Position numbers and translations under genes: made by a program. The notes beneath the pieces were generated by a model. The model was not told where the DNA came from, did not search any database, and was given only the letters and a program-made list of their open reading frames with translations. Below are positions 27,388 to 35,835 of a stretch of DNA of 64,000 bases, one piece after another. The stretch comes from Pseudomonas sp. SCA2728.1_7 (GTDB lineage Bacteria > Pseudomonadota > Gammaproteobacteria > Pseudomonadales > Pseudomonadaceae), in the NCBI RefSeq assembly GCF_018138145.1, contig NZ_CP073104.1:2976001-3040000 (forward strand), read 5' to 3'. The first letter of the stretch is position 1. Each line of letters begins with the position of its first letter.

Positions 27388-29563
27388 GTCCTTCGGGCTT
27401 GGCGATGGCGTAGGCAGCGAGCGGTGATTGCGGGTCGAGCAGCGAAGTGCGGATAAAGTGCAGATAGCTCTTCACCCGGCGCAATGCCGAGGTGTCGAAG
27501 TGTGGGGCGAACGGTTCATCGGTGGCGGCGACACGACTGATCGCATGGTCGACCGCCACCAGCGCGCGTTCGAGATTGCTGGCGTTCGGCTGCAGAAACA
27601 GTCGCACCAGCGCGCGGCCCATCACGCGGATTGCCTGGCGCCACGGCTGCGATTCGGCATAGGCCGGGTGCACCGGCAGGATCGCCTGCTCCTTGCGCAG
27701 CTCGATGATCGCGTGGCCGACTTCCAGTACCACGAACATCCAGCGCAGCAGGTTCTTCTGCACCTTCGGCTCCCCAGCCGCCAAACCGTAAGCCTGATGC
27801 AGCAAATCGCGGGTACGGCTCTCGAAACTCGACGCCAGGCCTTTGAGTTTGCCGCTGATCGCGTAGACCACTTGGCCGCGCAGATCCTGCTCCAGACGCT
27901 TCCACAACCAGCGACTGTTCGGCGGCAAAATAATCGCCCCGGCAGCGGCACAGACCAGCATGCCCATGACCATGGCGATGTAGTCGTTGATGAAGGTGTA
28001 CGGGTTGTAGATGGTCAGGTTGTCCGGCACCGAACCGGTGCTGAAGAAGATCAGCAAACCGAGGCCTACACCGGCGTATTGCGGCCGCGACGTGAGGAAT
28101 GAACCGAGCACGATCACCGGTGCGAGCATCACGCACAGCAGTGGGAAACCGTCGATCCACGGGAAGATGAAAAACATCTCGACAAAGCCGATCAGGGCAC
28201 CGAGAAACGTGCCGCACGCCATCTGGAAAGCCATGCGTTTCGGGTTTGGCGTGGCGGCCGAAAGGCCCACGGTGGCGGCCGCAATCAGGGTCATCGTTGC
28301 GCCGCTTGGCCAAGCGGTGGCGACCCAATAACTGCCCAGCACAACCAGAATGAACGAGGCGCGAATGCCCGACGCAGCAGCCGCCCACCAATTGGTTTGC
28401 GGGGTGAACGGCTCGTCCCAGCGCTCACGTTCGTGGCGGTGATCGGCCAAGGATGCGTGGGTCTGTGCATAACTGTGCAAATCATCGACGAAGCGATAGA
28501 GCAGTTCGTAAGCGGTGTGGAAATCCAGTTGCTCGGCGTCGCTCGGCTCGGTTTCCTGGAAGATAGCGCGCAGGCTGCGCACGCGTGCCGGCAGGCCTTC
28601 CTTGTAGCTCTCCAGCGCTGTCGCCAAGCGCGCTGCATCGGGGCTGGTCAGGGCGCGACCACTGAAGCCGTCGAGCACTTCGGCGAGATCCTGCAGACCC
28701 GGTCTGATCGCCGCGACCACATGTTCTTCGCCATTGCCACGCAAGCGTTCAAGCAACTGATGCAGGGCGTTGAACCGGGTGGTGATGCCCATGAACTCGC
28801 TGTTCAAGCGGCTCAGGCGACCGTTGCGCCGACGCATGTGCGGGTCTTCGAACACGGTCACGCTGCGCAGCCCTTCCAGCCCCACGGCTTCGGCGATAAA
28901 ACGCACGTTGCTCGCCTCGAAAGACTCGGCTTTGCTGCGCCCGCGCAGGCCATCGGTCACGAACAATGCGAACACACCGAAACGCTGATACAAGGCGTTG
29001 CGCATGGCGGCGCTGGCGGTTTGCGGCAGGACCGCGGCGCTGACCAGAGTCGAGCAGAGAATCCCCAGGGAGATTTCCAGCACCCGCCACACCGCCGCCA
29101 TGAATGCGCCGTCCGGGTGCGCCAGCGCCGGTAATCCGACCATCGCTGCGGTGTAACCGGCGAGGACAAAACCGTAGGCGCGGAAGTTACGGCAACGTGC
29201 GGCACCGGCCGAGCAGATGCCGACCCAGATCGCCAGCGAGCCGAGGAACAGTTCGGTGTTCTGCGCGAACAATGCGATCAGCGTGACCATCATCGCCGAG
29301 CCGGCCAACGTGCCGAGAAAGCGATAGAAACTCTTGGCGAACACCTGGCCGCTCTGCGGCTGCATGACGATAAACACAGTGATCATCGCCGTGCGCGGTT
29401 GCGGCAATTCCAGACGCATGGCCAGCCACAACGTAAGGAATGCAGCGATCAACACCTTGAAGATGTAGACCCAGGTCACGCCATCGCTGCGCGCCCAGTC
29501 GAAAAAACCACGGCGCCATTCCAGGGAGTAGAGCCAGCGCAAAGGTGCGGGCAAGGGAGTCAT
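27371..29563 (-). CDS. FUSC-family inner-membrane efflux protein (AaeB-like)
   Basis: A 730-residue protein with two blocks of membrane segments (about 30-170 and 380-520), each followed by a soluble region, as in AaeB and other FUSC pumps. It starts MTPLPAPLRWLYSLEWRRGF. It would drive efflux of organic anions, taking substrate to the HlyD adaptor and outer membrane factor. Overlap with the DUF1656 gene indicates one transcript; a REPIN of about 94 bases separates it from the outer-membrane gene upstream. Confidence 0.9.
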   Translation of the reverse strand: MTPLPAPLRWLYSLEWRRGFFDWARSDGVTWVYIFKVLIAAFLTLWLAMRLELPQPRTAMITVFIVMQPQSGQVFAKSFYRFLGTLAGSAMMVTLIALFAQNTELFLGSLAIWVGICSAGAARCRNFRAYGFVLAGYTAAMVGLPALAHPDGAFMAAVWRVLEISLGILCSTLVSAAVLPQTASAAMRNALYQRFGVFALFVTDGLRGRSKAESFEASNVRFIAEAVGLEGLRSVTVFEDPHMRRRNGRLSRLNSEFMGITTRFNALHQLLERLRGNGEEHVVAAIRPGLQDLAEVLDGFSGRALTSPDAARLATALESYKEGLPARVRSLRAIFQETEPSDAEQLDFHTAYELLYRFVDDLHSYAQTHASLADHRHERERWDEPFTPQTNWWAAAASGIRASFILVVLGSYWVATAWPSGATMTLIAAATVGLSAATPNPKRMAFQMACGTFLGALIGFVEMFFIFPWIDGFPLLCVMLAPVIVLGSFLTSRPQYAGVGLGLLIFFSTGSVPDNLTIYNPYTFINDYIAMVMGMLVCAAAGAIILPPNSRWLWKRLEQDLRGQVVYAISGKLKGLASSFESRTRDLLHQAYGLAAGEPKVQKNLLRWMFVVLEVGHAIIELRKEQAILPVHPAYAESQPWRQAIRVMGRALVRLFLQPNASNLERALVAVDHAISRVAATDEPFAPHFDTSALRRVKSYLHFIRTSLLDPQSPLAAYAIAKPEGLAHAS

Positions 29564-29598
29564 TGAATTGTGCTCATGGATTCAGGCAAGACGCGGTC

Positions 29599-29692
29599 CC
29601 TGTAGGAGTGAGCCTGCTCGCGATAGCCATTTCACATTCAACATTTCTGTCGACTGAAACACCGCTATCGCGAGCGGGCTCACTCCTACAAT
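29599..29692. repeat. REPIN within the efflux operon
   Basis: Inverted arms TGTAGGAGTGAGCCTGCTCG and CGCTATCGCGAGCGGGCTCA around a centre with ATTCAACATTTCTGTCGACTG. It lies between the outer-membrane factor and the FUSC gene. Confidence 0.9.
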
Positions 29693-29703
29693 GGGTCGTG
29701 TGT

Positions 29704-31203
29704 TCAACGCAGGAGTGCCGGGGTTTTCGGCGCTTGGGTTTTCTCGGCAGTCGGCACGTCATTGCCGGCACCGAGGCCACCGCCCAGCGCAGTCACCAAC
29801 TCGGCATGCGCACTCAACCGCGCCGCCTGCACCTGCTGCTGCACTTGCTGCTGCTTGAACAGCAACGTCTGCGCATTGAGCACGTTGAGGTAATCGGTGA
29901 GGCCGCGTTGATAAGCGATCATTGCAATGTCGTAGGTCTTCTGCGCCGTGGCCACCGACTCGGCGGCGAAGCCTTGCTGCTTGTCCATGGACTCGCGGCG
30001 AATCAGTTGATCGGAGATACTCTTCAGCGCATTCACCAGCGTCTGGTTGTAATGCGCCACGGCGATGTCGTAACCGGCGGAGGCCTCACCCAACTCTGAG
30101 CGCAAATGGCCACCGTCGAAGATCGGCAGCGAGATCGCCGGCCCGACGTTGTAGTTGAGTTTCTTGCCGGTCAAAAACTCCAGCGCGCCACCGCCGGTGG
30201 CCATGTAGCCGAGGCTGCCGACCAGATCGACGTTGGGGTAAAACCCGGCATGCGCCACATCGATGCCACGCGCCTGCGCCGCCACTTGCCAGCGACTGGC
30301 GACCACGTCCGGACGCTGACCGAGCAGTTCGGCGGGCAATGCCGACGGCAGTTTCAACGCCGCACCGAGGGACAAGGTCGGACGCTGCAACTGCGCGCCC
30401 TCCCCCGGCCCTTTCCCCGCCAGCGCTGCAAGTTGATTGCGACTGAGGGCAATTTCCTCATCCAGCGCATCGATTTGCCGATGGGTTTCCGGCAGCGGCG
30501 TTTCCGCCTGACTGACTTCGAAATGCGTGCCGATCCCGCCGTTCAAACGCTTCTGTGCCAGATCGAGAATCTGCTGTTGCTGCTTAAGCGTCGCCGCGAC
30601 GATGTCGCGCTGGGCGTAATGCAGCGACAGTTCGATGTAGGCGCGCACGATGTTGTTCTGCAATTCGAGCTGCGCCAATCGCGCCTCGGCCGCGCTCATG
30701 TGCGCCAGATCCACCGCCCGCTCGCTGGCATTGCTTTCACGGCCCCAGAGGTCGAGGGCGTAGCTGAAACCCAGCGCAGCGTTGTTGTCCCAGGTGGTGG
30801 TGTTGGCCAGCTCGCCAGGGCCATAGAACTGATCGGTCGGCCAGTTGTGGCGTTTGAGGGTCGACTCGCCATTGATCTGCAACGACTCAGCCGCCTCGGC
30901 GACGCCGGCCATGGCTTTGGCTTGGCGGACTCGTGCGGCGGCCATGGCCATGCTCGGGCTGCCCTGCACGGCGAGGTCGATCCAGCGATTGAGTTGCGGG
31001 TCGCCGTAGGCTTGCCACCATTGCGCGGTGGGCCAGTTAGCGTCACGGGCGGCGTGCGCGATGGCGTCGTCGGTGGCCAGTGAATTGGCCTCCAGCGCCT
31101 TGCCCTGTGGAGCAATTCCGTCCGTTGAGATGCAGCCGCCAAGACCCAGGGTAAAAGCCAGAACACTGAGCGGCAAAAGCGCTCTGTTGATGCGACGCGG
31201 CAC
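29704..31203 (-). CDS. Outer-membrane efflux lipoprotein (NodT/OprM-like)
   Basis: A 499-residue outer membrane factor of the TolC superfamily. The signal sequence ends in the lipobox GLGGC followed by ISTDG. Typical features are two internally repeated halves rich in helices and PDVVASRWQVAAQARGIDV in the centre. It starts at a GTG with AGGAA nine bases upstream. As first gene of the efflux operon it supplies the outer channel; the LysR gene upstream is divergent. Confidence 0.9.
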   Translation of the reverse strand: MPRRINRALLPLSVLAFTLGLGGCISTDGIAPQGKALEANSLATDDAIAHAARDANWPTAQWWQAYGDPQLNRWIDLAVQGSPSMAMAAARVRQAKAMAGVAEAAESLQINGESTLKRHNWPTDQFYGPGELANTTTWDNNAALGFSYALDLWGRESNASERAVDLAHMSAAEARLAQLELQNNIVRAYIELSLHYAQRDIVAATLKQQQQILDLAQKRLNGGIGTHFEVSQAETPLPETHRQIDALDEEIALSRNQLAALAGKGPGEGAQLQRPTLSLGAALKLPSALPAELLGQRPDVVASRWQVAAQARGIDVAHAGFYPNVDLVGSLGYMATGGGALEFLTGKKLNYNVGPAISLPIFDGGHLRSELGEASAGYDIAVAHYNQTLVNALKSISDQLIRRESMDKQQGFAAESVATAQKTYDIAMIAYQRGLTDYLNVLNAQTLLFKQQQVQQQVQAARLSAHAELVTALGGGLGAGNDVPTAEKTQAPKTPALLR

Positions 31204-31242
31204 AGCTGCGAATTCCTGAGAGAGGGGTAGATCGAGGACCCG

Positions 31243-31331
31243 TGCAGGAACTGCCGCAGGCTGCGATCCTTTGATCTTGATTCCCTTAAAACAAAATCAA
31301 AAGATCGCAGCCTGCGGCAGCTCCTACAGGG
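31243..31331. repeat. GCTGCCGCAGGCTGCGATC-family inverted repeat, copy 1
   Basis: Arms CTGCCGCAGGCTGCGATC and GATCGCAGCCTGCGGCAG around an AT-rich centre (TTTGATCTTGATT ... AAATCAAAA). This family is distinct from the GAGCCTGCTCG REPs and is present three times in the window. It lies in the divergent promoter region of the efflux operon and its LysR gene. Confidence 0.88.
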
Positions 31332-31478
31332 ATCGGCGCAATTCTATGGAAGGCCCTGTACGGCGATAAGCTGGGATTTCTGTGAATCTTTGTTACGGTT
31401 AACGAGATAATCCCTAAGTCGGGGGTCTCGCCCCGGAAACTTCGTGTCACAATTTGCCATCTCCCTTGAGAGCACCCC

Positions 31479-32447
31479 ATGGACACTTTGCAAAACATGC
31501 GCGCCTTCAGTTGTGTCGCCGAAGCCGGCAGCTTCACTGCCGCCGCCGTGCAACTCGACACCACCACCGCCAACGTCTCGCGCGCGGTCTCCAACCTGGA
31601 AGCCCACCTGCAAACCCGCTTGCTCAACCGCACCACGCGGCGCATCGCCCTCACCGAAGCGGGCAAACGCTACCTGCTGCGCTGCGAACAGATCCTCGCC
31701 TACGTCGAAGAGGCCGAAGCCGAAGCCAGCGACGCCCACGCGCGCCCGGCCGGGCAATTGAAAGTGCACACCATGACCGGCATCGGCCAGCACTTCGTCA
31801 TCGACGCCATCGCCCGCTACCGCAAGACCCACCCCGACGTGACCTTCGACCTGACCCTGGCCAACCGCGTGCCGGACCTGCTCGACGAGGGCTACGACGT
31901 GTCCATCGTGCTCGCCAGCGAACTGCCGGATTCGGGTTTTGTTTCGCAACGGCTGGGCATCACCTACAGCATCGTCTGCGCCTCACCCGCCTACGTGAAA
32001 GCCAACGGCGCCGCGCAAAAGCCCAGCGACCTGCTCAACCACGCCTGCCTGCGCCTGGTCAGCCCGGTGATCCCCCTGGAGAAATGGGCGTTCGACGGCC
32101 CGGAAGGTCAGGAAATGGTCACCATCAACAGCTCGCCGTTTCTGGTGAACTCCGCCGACGCGATGAAAACCGCGATCACCAGCGGCATGGGCGTGGGCGT
32201 GCTGCCGGTGTATGCGGCGATCGAAGGTTTGCGTAACGGCACACTGGTGCGGGTCATGCCGAACTACCGCTCGCAAGAGCTGAACCTGTATGCGATCTAC
32301 CCGTCGCGGCAATATCTGGATGCGAAGATCAAGACGTGGGTCGAGTATCTGCGTGGGTCGTTGCCGGAGATTCTGGCGGCGCATCAGGCGGAATTGGCCG
32401 CTTACGAATTAAGCGGCAGCCTTGCCGGCGCGCGCGTCGCTAACTGA
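31479..32447 (+). CDS. LysR-family regulator of the efflux operon (probable)
   Basis: A 322-residue LysR protein beginning MDTLQNMRAFSCVAEAGSFT, the AaeR/CrgA-like branch. The helix-turn-helix is at residues about 19-40 and the effector domain follows. The divergent position next to the AaeAB-like efflux operon suggests that it activates the pump in response to an aromatic acid; this is inference from arrangement. Confidence 0.9.
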   Translation: MDTLQNMRAFSCVAEAGSFTAAAVQLDTTTANVSRAVSNLEAHLQTRLLNRTTRRIALTEAGKRYLLRCEQILAYVEEAEAEASDAHARPAGQLKVHTMTGIGQHFVIDAIARYRKTHPDVTFDLTLANRVPDLLDEGYDVSIVLASELPDSGFVSQRLGITYSIVCASPAYVKANGAAQKPSDLLNHACLRLVSPVIPLEKWAFDGPEGQEMVTINSSPFLVNSADAMKTAITSGMGVGVLPVYAAIEGLRNGTLVRVMPNYRSQELNLYAIYPSRQYLDAKIKTWVEYLRGSLPEILAAHQAELAAYELSGSLAGARVAN

Positions 32448-32467
32448 TTTCAACACACCACGAAACG

Positions 32468-32548
32468 TGTAGGAGCTGCCGCAGGCTGCGATCTTTTGAT
32501 CTTGATGTTTAAAAATCAACAGATCGCAGCCTACGGCAGAGCCTACAG
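32468..32548. repeat. GCTGCCGCAGGCTGCGATC-family inverted repeat, copy 2
   Basis: Left arm TAGGAGCTGCCGCAGGCTGC; right arm GATCGCAGCCTACGGCAG with one change, then GAGCCTAC. Confidence 0.88.
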
Positions 32549-32715
32549 AAATCAGGGTTTCGCGGATCTTTCCGACAGGTTTTGACGGTTGTCCGTCGGA
32601 AGTGCGGTGGCTAGGATTTGGGTGTCGCTGACGCATCAGCGACCGGGTCTGGAAAACTCGATTTCAACTACCAAAGCTCATGGCATACTGCGGCGCTTTT
32701 TAGCTCGCAATGTTA

Positions 32716-32826
32716 TGGCGGCTGTGCGCGGGAGGCCCTAGGGCCTGCCGGTTTTGGGAAGTTGGCCGGTTTTTCCAGTCCGCGCACAGCTGCCACCCTA
32801 TCGTCTGGAAAACGAACAGTGGCGGC
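32716..32826 (+). ncRNA. Structured leader upstream of the DUF6124 gene
   Basis: The 16-base arm at 32716-32731 (TGGCGGCTGTGCGCGG) pairs with 32780-32795 (CCGCGCACAGCTGCCA) with only one G-U wobble. Inside are a palindrome AGGCCCTAGGGCCT (32733-32746) and a CCGG/CCGG hairpin. The 3' arm sequence GCTGCCAC (32789-32796) can instead pair with GTGGCGGC (32819-32826), enclosing an inner TCGT/ACGA stem. The two folds exclude each other. The leader ends about 30 bases before the gene start, so it may control translation; no known riboswitch class is recognised. Confidence 0.65.
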
Positions 32827-32856
32827 TTCACCCAACTTGCCACGAGTATGTTTCCT

Positions 32857-33231
32857 ATGTTCAAACCAACGCCTAATCCACCCGAAACCGACGACACCAC
32901 CCCCTACGAATTCCCCGGCTCGAAGAAATTCCACGAAGCCGCCGAGCGCGCCCTCGACCACTACCTCAAACCCAACGCCCTCACCCTGCGCTTTCACAAA
33001 CCCAGCACCATGTTCCAGGTCGCCCCGGAACAGGACAGCGAAAGCCTGCTGGTCCACGCCTGCGAATCACTGGCCCAGGCCAGCCTGATGACCAGCGACA
33101 TCGCCGCCTACATCGACCTGCCGCAACGACGGACGATTCTGGCGATTCAGCAGATCATCATGCTTGCCGAACTGGCGGTGAACCGCGTACTGGATAACCA
33201 CGAAATCCCGCAATCCCCGGCACACAACTAA
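32857..33231 (+). CDS. DUF6124 family protein, function unknown
   Basis: A 124-residue soluble protein beginning MFKPTPNPPETD, then SKKFHEAAERALDHYL and, in the C-terminal half, a helical LLVHACESLAQASLMTSDI and IQQIIMLAELAVNRVL. I know the family as small, Pseudomonas-specific and often multicopy; no function is assigned. The reading frame stays open for about 49 codons upstream through the structured leader, so an N-terminally extended product from 32710 cannot be excluded. ATG 32848 is another candidate start. Confidence 0.8.
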   Translation: MFKPTPNPPETDDTTPYEFPGSKKFHEAAERALDHYLKPNALTLRFHKPSTMFQVAPEQDSESLLVHACESLAQASLMTSDIAAYIDLPQRRTILAIQQIIMLAELAVNRVLDNHEIPQSPAHN

Positions 33232-33718
33232 AAGCCCCTCACCCTAGCCCTCTCCCGGAGGGAGAGGGGACTGACCGTGGGGTTTGGAAGAGGTGCGCCG
33301 ACGTGAAATACCGAGTCGAACTCAGATTCTGAAACAGATCAAAAGCCCCTCACCCTAACCCTCTCCCGGAGGGAGAGGGGACTGACCGAGGTGATTGCGA
33401 GAGATACGCCGACGTGAAATACCGAGTCGAACTCAGATTCTGAAACAGATCAAAAGCCCCTCACCCTAGCCCTCTCCCGGAGGGAGAGGGGACTGACCGA
33501 GGTGATTGCGAGAGATACGCCGACGTGAAATACCGAGTCGACCCTCAGATTTTGAATCAGATCAAAAGCCCCTCACCCTAGCCCTCTCCCGGAGGGAGAG
33601 GGGACTGACGGAGGTGTTTGGGCGAGTTACGCCGACTTGAAATACCGCGTTGAACTCAGATCTTGAAAAGCCCACAAATCGGCTCCCTCTCCTTGGGGAG
33701 AGGGCTGGGGTGAGGGGC
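33232..33718. repeat. Tandem CCCTCTCCC-type palindromic elements, copy 3 (four units)
   Basis: Four units of 110-112 bases start with AAAAGCCCCTCACCCTA at about 33231, 33341, 33452 and 33564. Each carries CCCTCTCCCGGAGGGAGAGG, then GACTGACCGAGGTG (or close) and GAAATACCGAGTCGA. The array ends in an inverted GGAGAGGGCTGGGGTGAGGG. No gene is present. Confidence 0.88.
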
Positions 33719-33832
33719 GAATCCACCACAAAACCAAAGCCGAACACCCGCTCTTCACCACTCAATAGGCCGAGTGTCAGCTCGCCTGCTCTTGATCTTG
33801 ATCCACGGGCGACGTCGGAAGGCTGAGTGGAG

Positions 33833-34030
33833 GGATTGATCCGGGCGTGGGAGCGCAGCGACCGTTTGGCGAAGCCAAACACAGCGAGAGGAGGTGCAGC
33901 GAAGCAAACCGTAGGCGCTGCGCCCGGATCGATCCCGCAGCGAAGGAACCCCGAGCCCCAGCGAGCGGGCCGCACGTAGGAGCAAGCGTTTTTTTGCTTA
34001 CTTTTTTTAGGCGTTTGTAAAAAAAGTGAG
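33833..34030. repeat. Structured intergenic element with nested inverted repeats
   Basis: GGATTGATCCGGGCG (33833) pairs with CGCCCGGATCGATCC (33921) at 14 of 15 bases. Inside is a perfect hairpin GTTTGGC-GAA-GCCAAAC (33864-33880). Downstream a second hairpin pairs CTTACTTTTTTTA (33997) with TAAAAAAAGTGAG (34018) with one mismatch. I recall similar sequence scattered in other Pseudomonas genomes. It occupies the gap before the hydroxyacid dehydrogenase and contains no credible gene. Confidence 0.6.
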
Positions 34031-34184
34031 TCGCCGTCAGGGCGAAACCCTAAGCCGCCGTTACCGAAGAAACGGATATACACACCGAACAACCACAACA
34101 TGGTCGGCCCAGAGGCCGCCAAGACAACCCCAAGCCAGAAATGTTAGCGTGCTTGGTATCAAGCCCGAACAAGAGCCAACAACG

Positions 34185-35159
34185 ATGAAAAAGACTGTCC
34201 TGGCCTTCAGCCGCATCACCCCACCCATGATCGAACGCCTCCAGCAAGAATTCGACGTCATCGTCCCCAATCCAAAAGCCGGCGACATCAACGCCCAATT
34301 CAACGAAGCCCTGCCCCACGCCCACGGCCTCATCGGCGTCGGCCGCAAACTCGGCCAGGCCCAACTCGAAACCGCGACAAAACTGGAAGTGGTCTCAAGC
34401 GTCTCCGTCGGCTACGACAACTACGACCTCGCCTACTTCAACGAACGCGGGATCATGCTCACCAACACCCCGGATGTGCTCACCGAAAGCACCGCAGACC
34501 TCGCCTTCGCCCTGATCATGAGCAGCGCCCGCCGCGTCGCCGAACTCGACGCCTGGACCAAGGCCGGCCAATGGCAAGCCAGCGTCGGCGCCCCGCTGTT
34601 CGGCTGCGACGTGCACGGTAAAACCCTCGGCATTGTCGGCATGGGCAACATCGGCGCCGCCATCGCACGCCGTGGCCACCTCGGTTTCAACATGCCGATC
34701 ATCTACAGCGGCAACAGCCGCAAGACCGACCTTGAACACCAACTCGGCGCACAATTTCGCAGCCTCGATCAACTGCTCGCCGAAGCCGATTTCGTCTGCC
34801 TGGTCGTGCCGCTCAGCGACAAGACCCGCCACCTGATCAGCCATCGCGAACTGGCCCTGATGAAACCGGACGCCATTTTGGTGAACATATCGCGTGGCCC
34901 GGTCGTCGATGAACCGGCCTTGATCGAAGCCCTGCAAACCAAGCGCATTCGTGGCGCCGGCCTCGACGTCTACGAAAAAGAACCGCTGGCCGAATCGCCG
35001 CTGTTCCAATTGAGTAACGCCGTGACCCTGCCGCACATCGGCTCGGCGACGAATGAAACCCGTGAAGCCATGGCCAATCGTGCACTGGCCAACCTGCGCA
35101 GCGCCCTGCTCGGCGAACGCCCGCAGGATCTGGTCAACCCGCAAGTCTGGCGCGGATAA
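34185..35159 (+). CDS. ghrB: 2-hydroxyacid dehydrogenase (GhrB / 2-ketogluconate reductase type)
   Basis: A 324-residue NAD(P)H-dependent D-2-hydroxyacid dehydrogenase. The nucleotide-binding motif GIVGMGNIGAAIAR is at about residues 149-162, and the catalytic Arg, Glu and His appear in NISRGPVVDE, YEKEP and LPHIGSAT. Such enzymes reduce glyoxylate, hydroxypyruvate or 2-ketogluconate; which one is not decided here. The ATG chosen gives MKKTVLAFSRI; the frame is open upstream into repeats. A perfect terminator hairpin follows. Confidence 0.9.
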   Translation: MKKTVLAFSRITPPMIERLQQEFDVIVPNPKAGDINAQFNEALPHAHGLIGVGRKLGQAQLETATKLEVVSSVSVGYDNYDLAYFNERGIMLTNTPDVLTESTADLAFALIMSSARRVAELDAWTKAGQWQASVGAPLFGCDVHGKTLGIVGMGNIGAAIARRGHLGFNMPIIYSGNSRKTDLEHQLGAQFRSLDQLLAEADFVCLVVPLSDKTRHLISHRELALMKPDAILVNISRGPVVDEPALIEALQTKRIRGAGLDVYEKEPLAESPLFQLSNAVTLPHIGSATNETREAMANRALANLRSALLGERPQDLVNPQVWRG

Positions 35160-35165
35160 AAAAAC

Positions 35166-35195
35166 ACGGGCAAGTGCGTTATCGCACTTGCCCGT
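35166..35195 (+). terminator. Stem-loop terminator after ghrB
   Basis: Perfect 13-base stem ACGGGCAAGTGCG / CGCACTTGCCCGT with loop TTAT, seven bases after the stop; the following T-run is weak. Confidence 0.75.
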
Positions 35196-35306
35196 TAGTT
35201 ATGCCTTACACAACTTGAAATTGAACAACAAAGCCAATTAAACAACAGCATTATAAGCTCTGCCTGCCTGTCGAATGATCGACAAACGCTATGGAGAGCC
35301 AATACC

Positions 35307-35816
35307 TTGAACACCCTGACAACCGACAAACTCATTCGTTACAGCAAAGTCATATTAATGGCTTACATCAGCTTCTTTGGCGTGCTTGTAATGATCCACA
35401 ATTTCACCGATTACAATTCAAACTACACCTACGTGGCTCATATCCTGAGTATGGACACCACCACCGCCAGTGAATCCATCAAGTACCGAGCCATTGAATC
35501 ACCGATGATTCATCACCGGATCTACTGGTTCATCATCACGCTGGAAGTCACGTATACCGTCCTGTGCCTGATAGGCACTTATCAGTTATATCGCCACATC
35601 GATGCTTCCGCAGAAGTATTCCACGAGGCAAAAAAGTTCTCGATCATGGGCATATTGGCAGCCATTTTCATTTATTACGTGTGCCTGCAAACCGTGGGTG
35701 TGGAATGGTTTGACATGGACACTTCGCAATCTTGGAATGCCAAGGATTGGGCGCGACATATCGTTGACTTCATCTTCCCGGTAATGATTTACATCACATT
35801 GAAAGTCGAGCGCTGA
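35307..35816 (+). CDS. DUF2165 family small membrane protein
   Basis: A 169-residue membrane protein with four hydrophobic segments (about 13-33, 75-97, 111-132 and 148-165) and conserved family features such as the MDTTT and WYxFI-like RIYWFIITLEV stretches. Function is unknown. A TTG start is used with GGAG ten bases upstream; an ATG at 35358 would remove 17 residues. Base composition is AT-richer than its neighbours, which may point to acquisition. Confidence 0.82.
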   Translation: MNTLTTDKLIRYSKVILMAYISFFGVLVMIHNFTDYNSNYTYVAHILSMDTTTASESIKYRAIESPMIHHRIYWFIITLEVTYTVLCLIGTYQLYRHIDASAEVFHEAKKFSIMGILAAIFIYYVCLQTVGVEWFDMDTSQSWNAKDWARHIVDFIFPVMIYITLKVER

Positions 35817-35829
35817 AGTTCAGCGCTCG
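35807..35829. terminator. Terminator between convergent genes
   Basis: Perfect 10-base stem CGAGCGCTGA / TCAGCGCTCG with a three-base loop, overlapping the DUF2165 stop and followed by TTTATTT on the plus strand. It may serve both converging genes. Confidence 0.75.
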
Positions 35830-35835
35830 TTTATT

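Noticed and set aside
35307..35816. AT-richer DUF2165 region considered as a genomic island
   Set aside because: Only one gene is affected and no integrase, direct repeats or tRNA are present.
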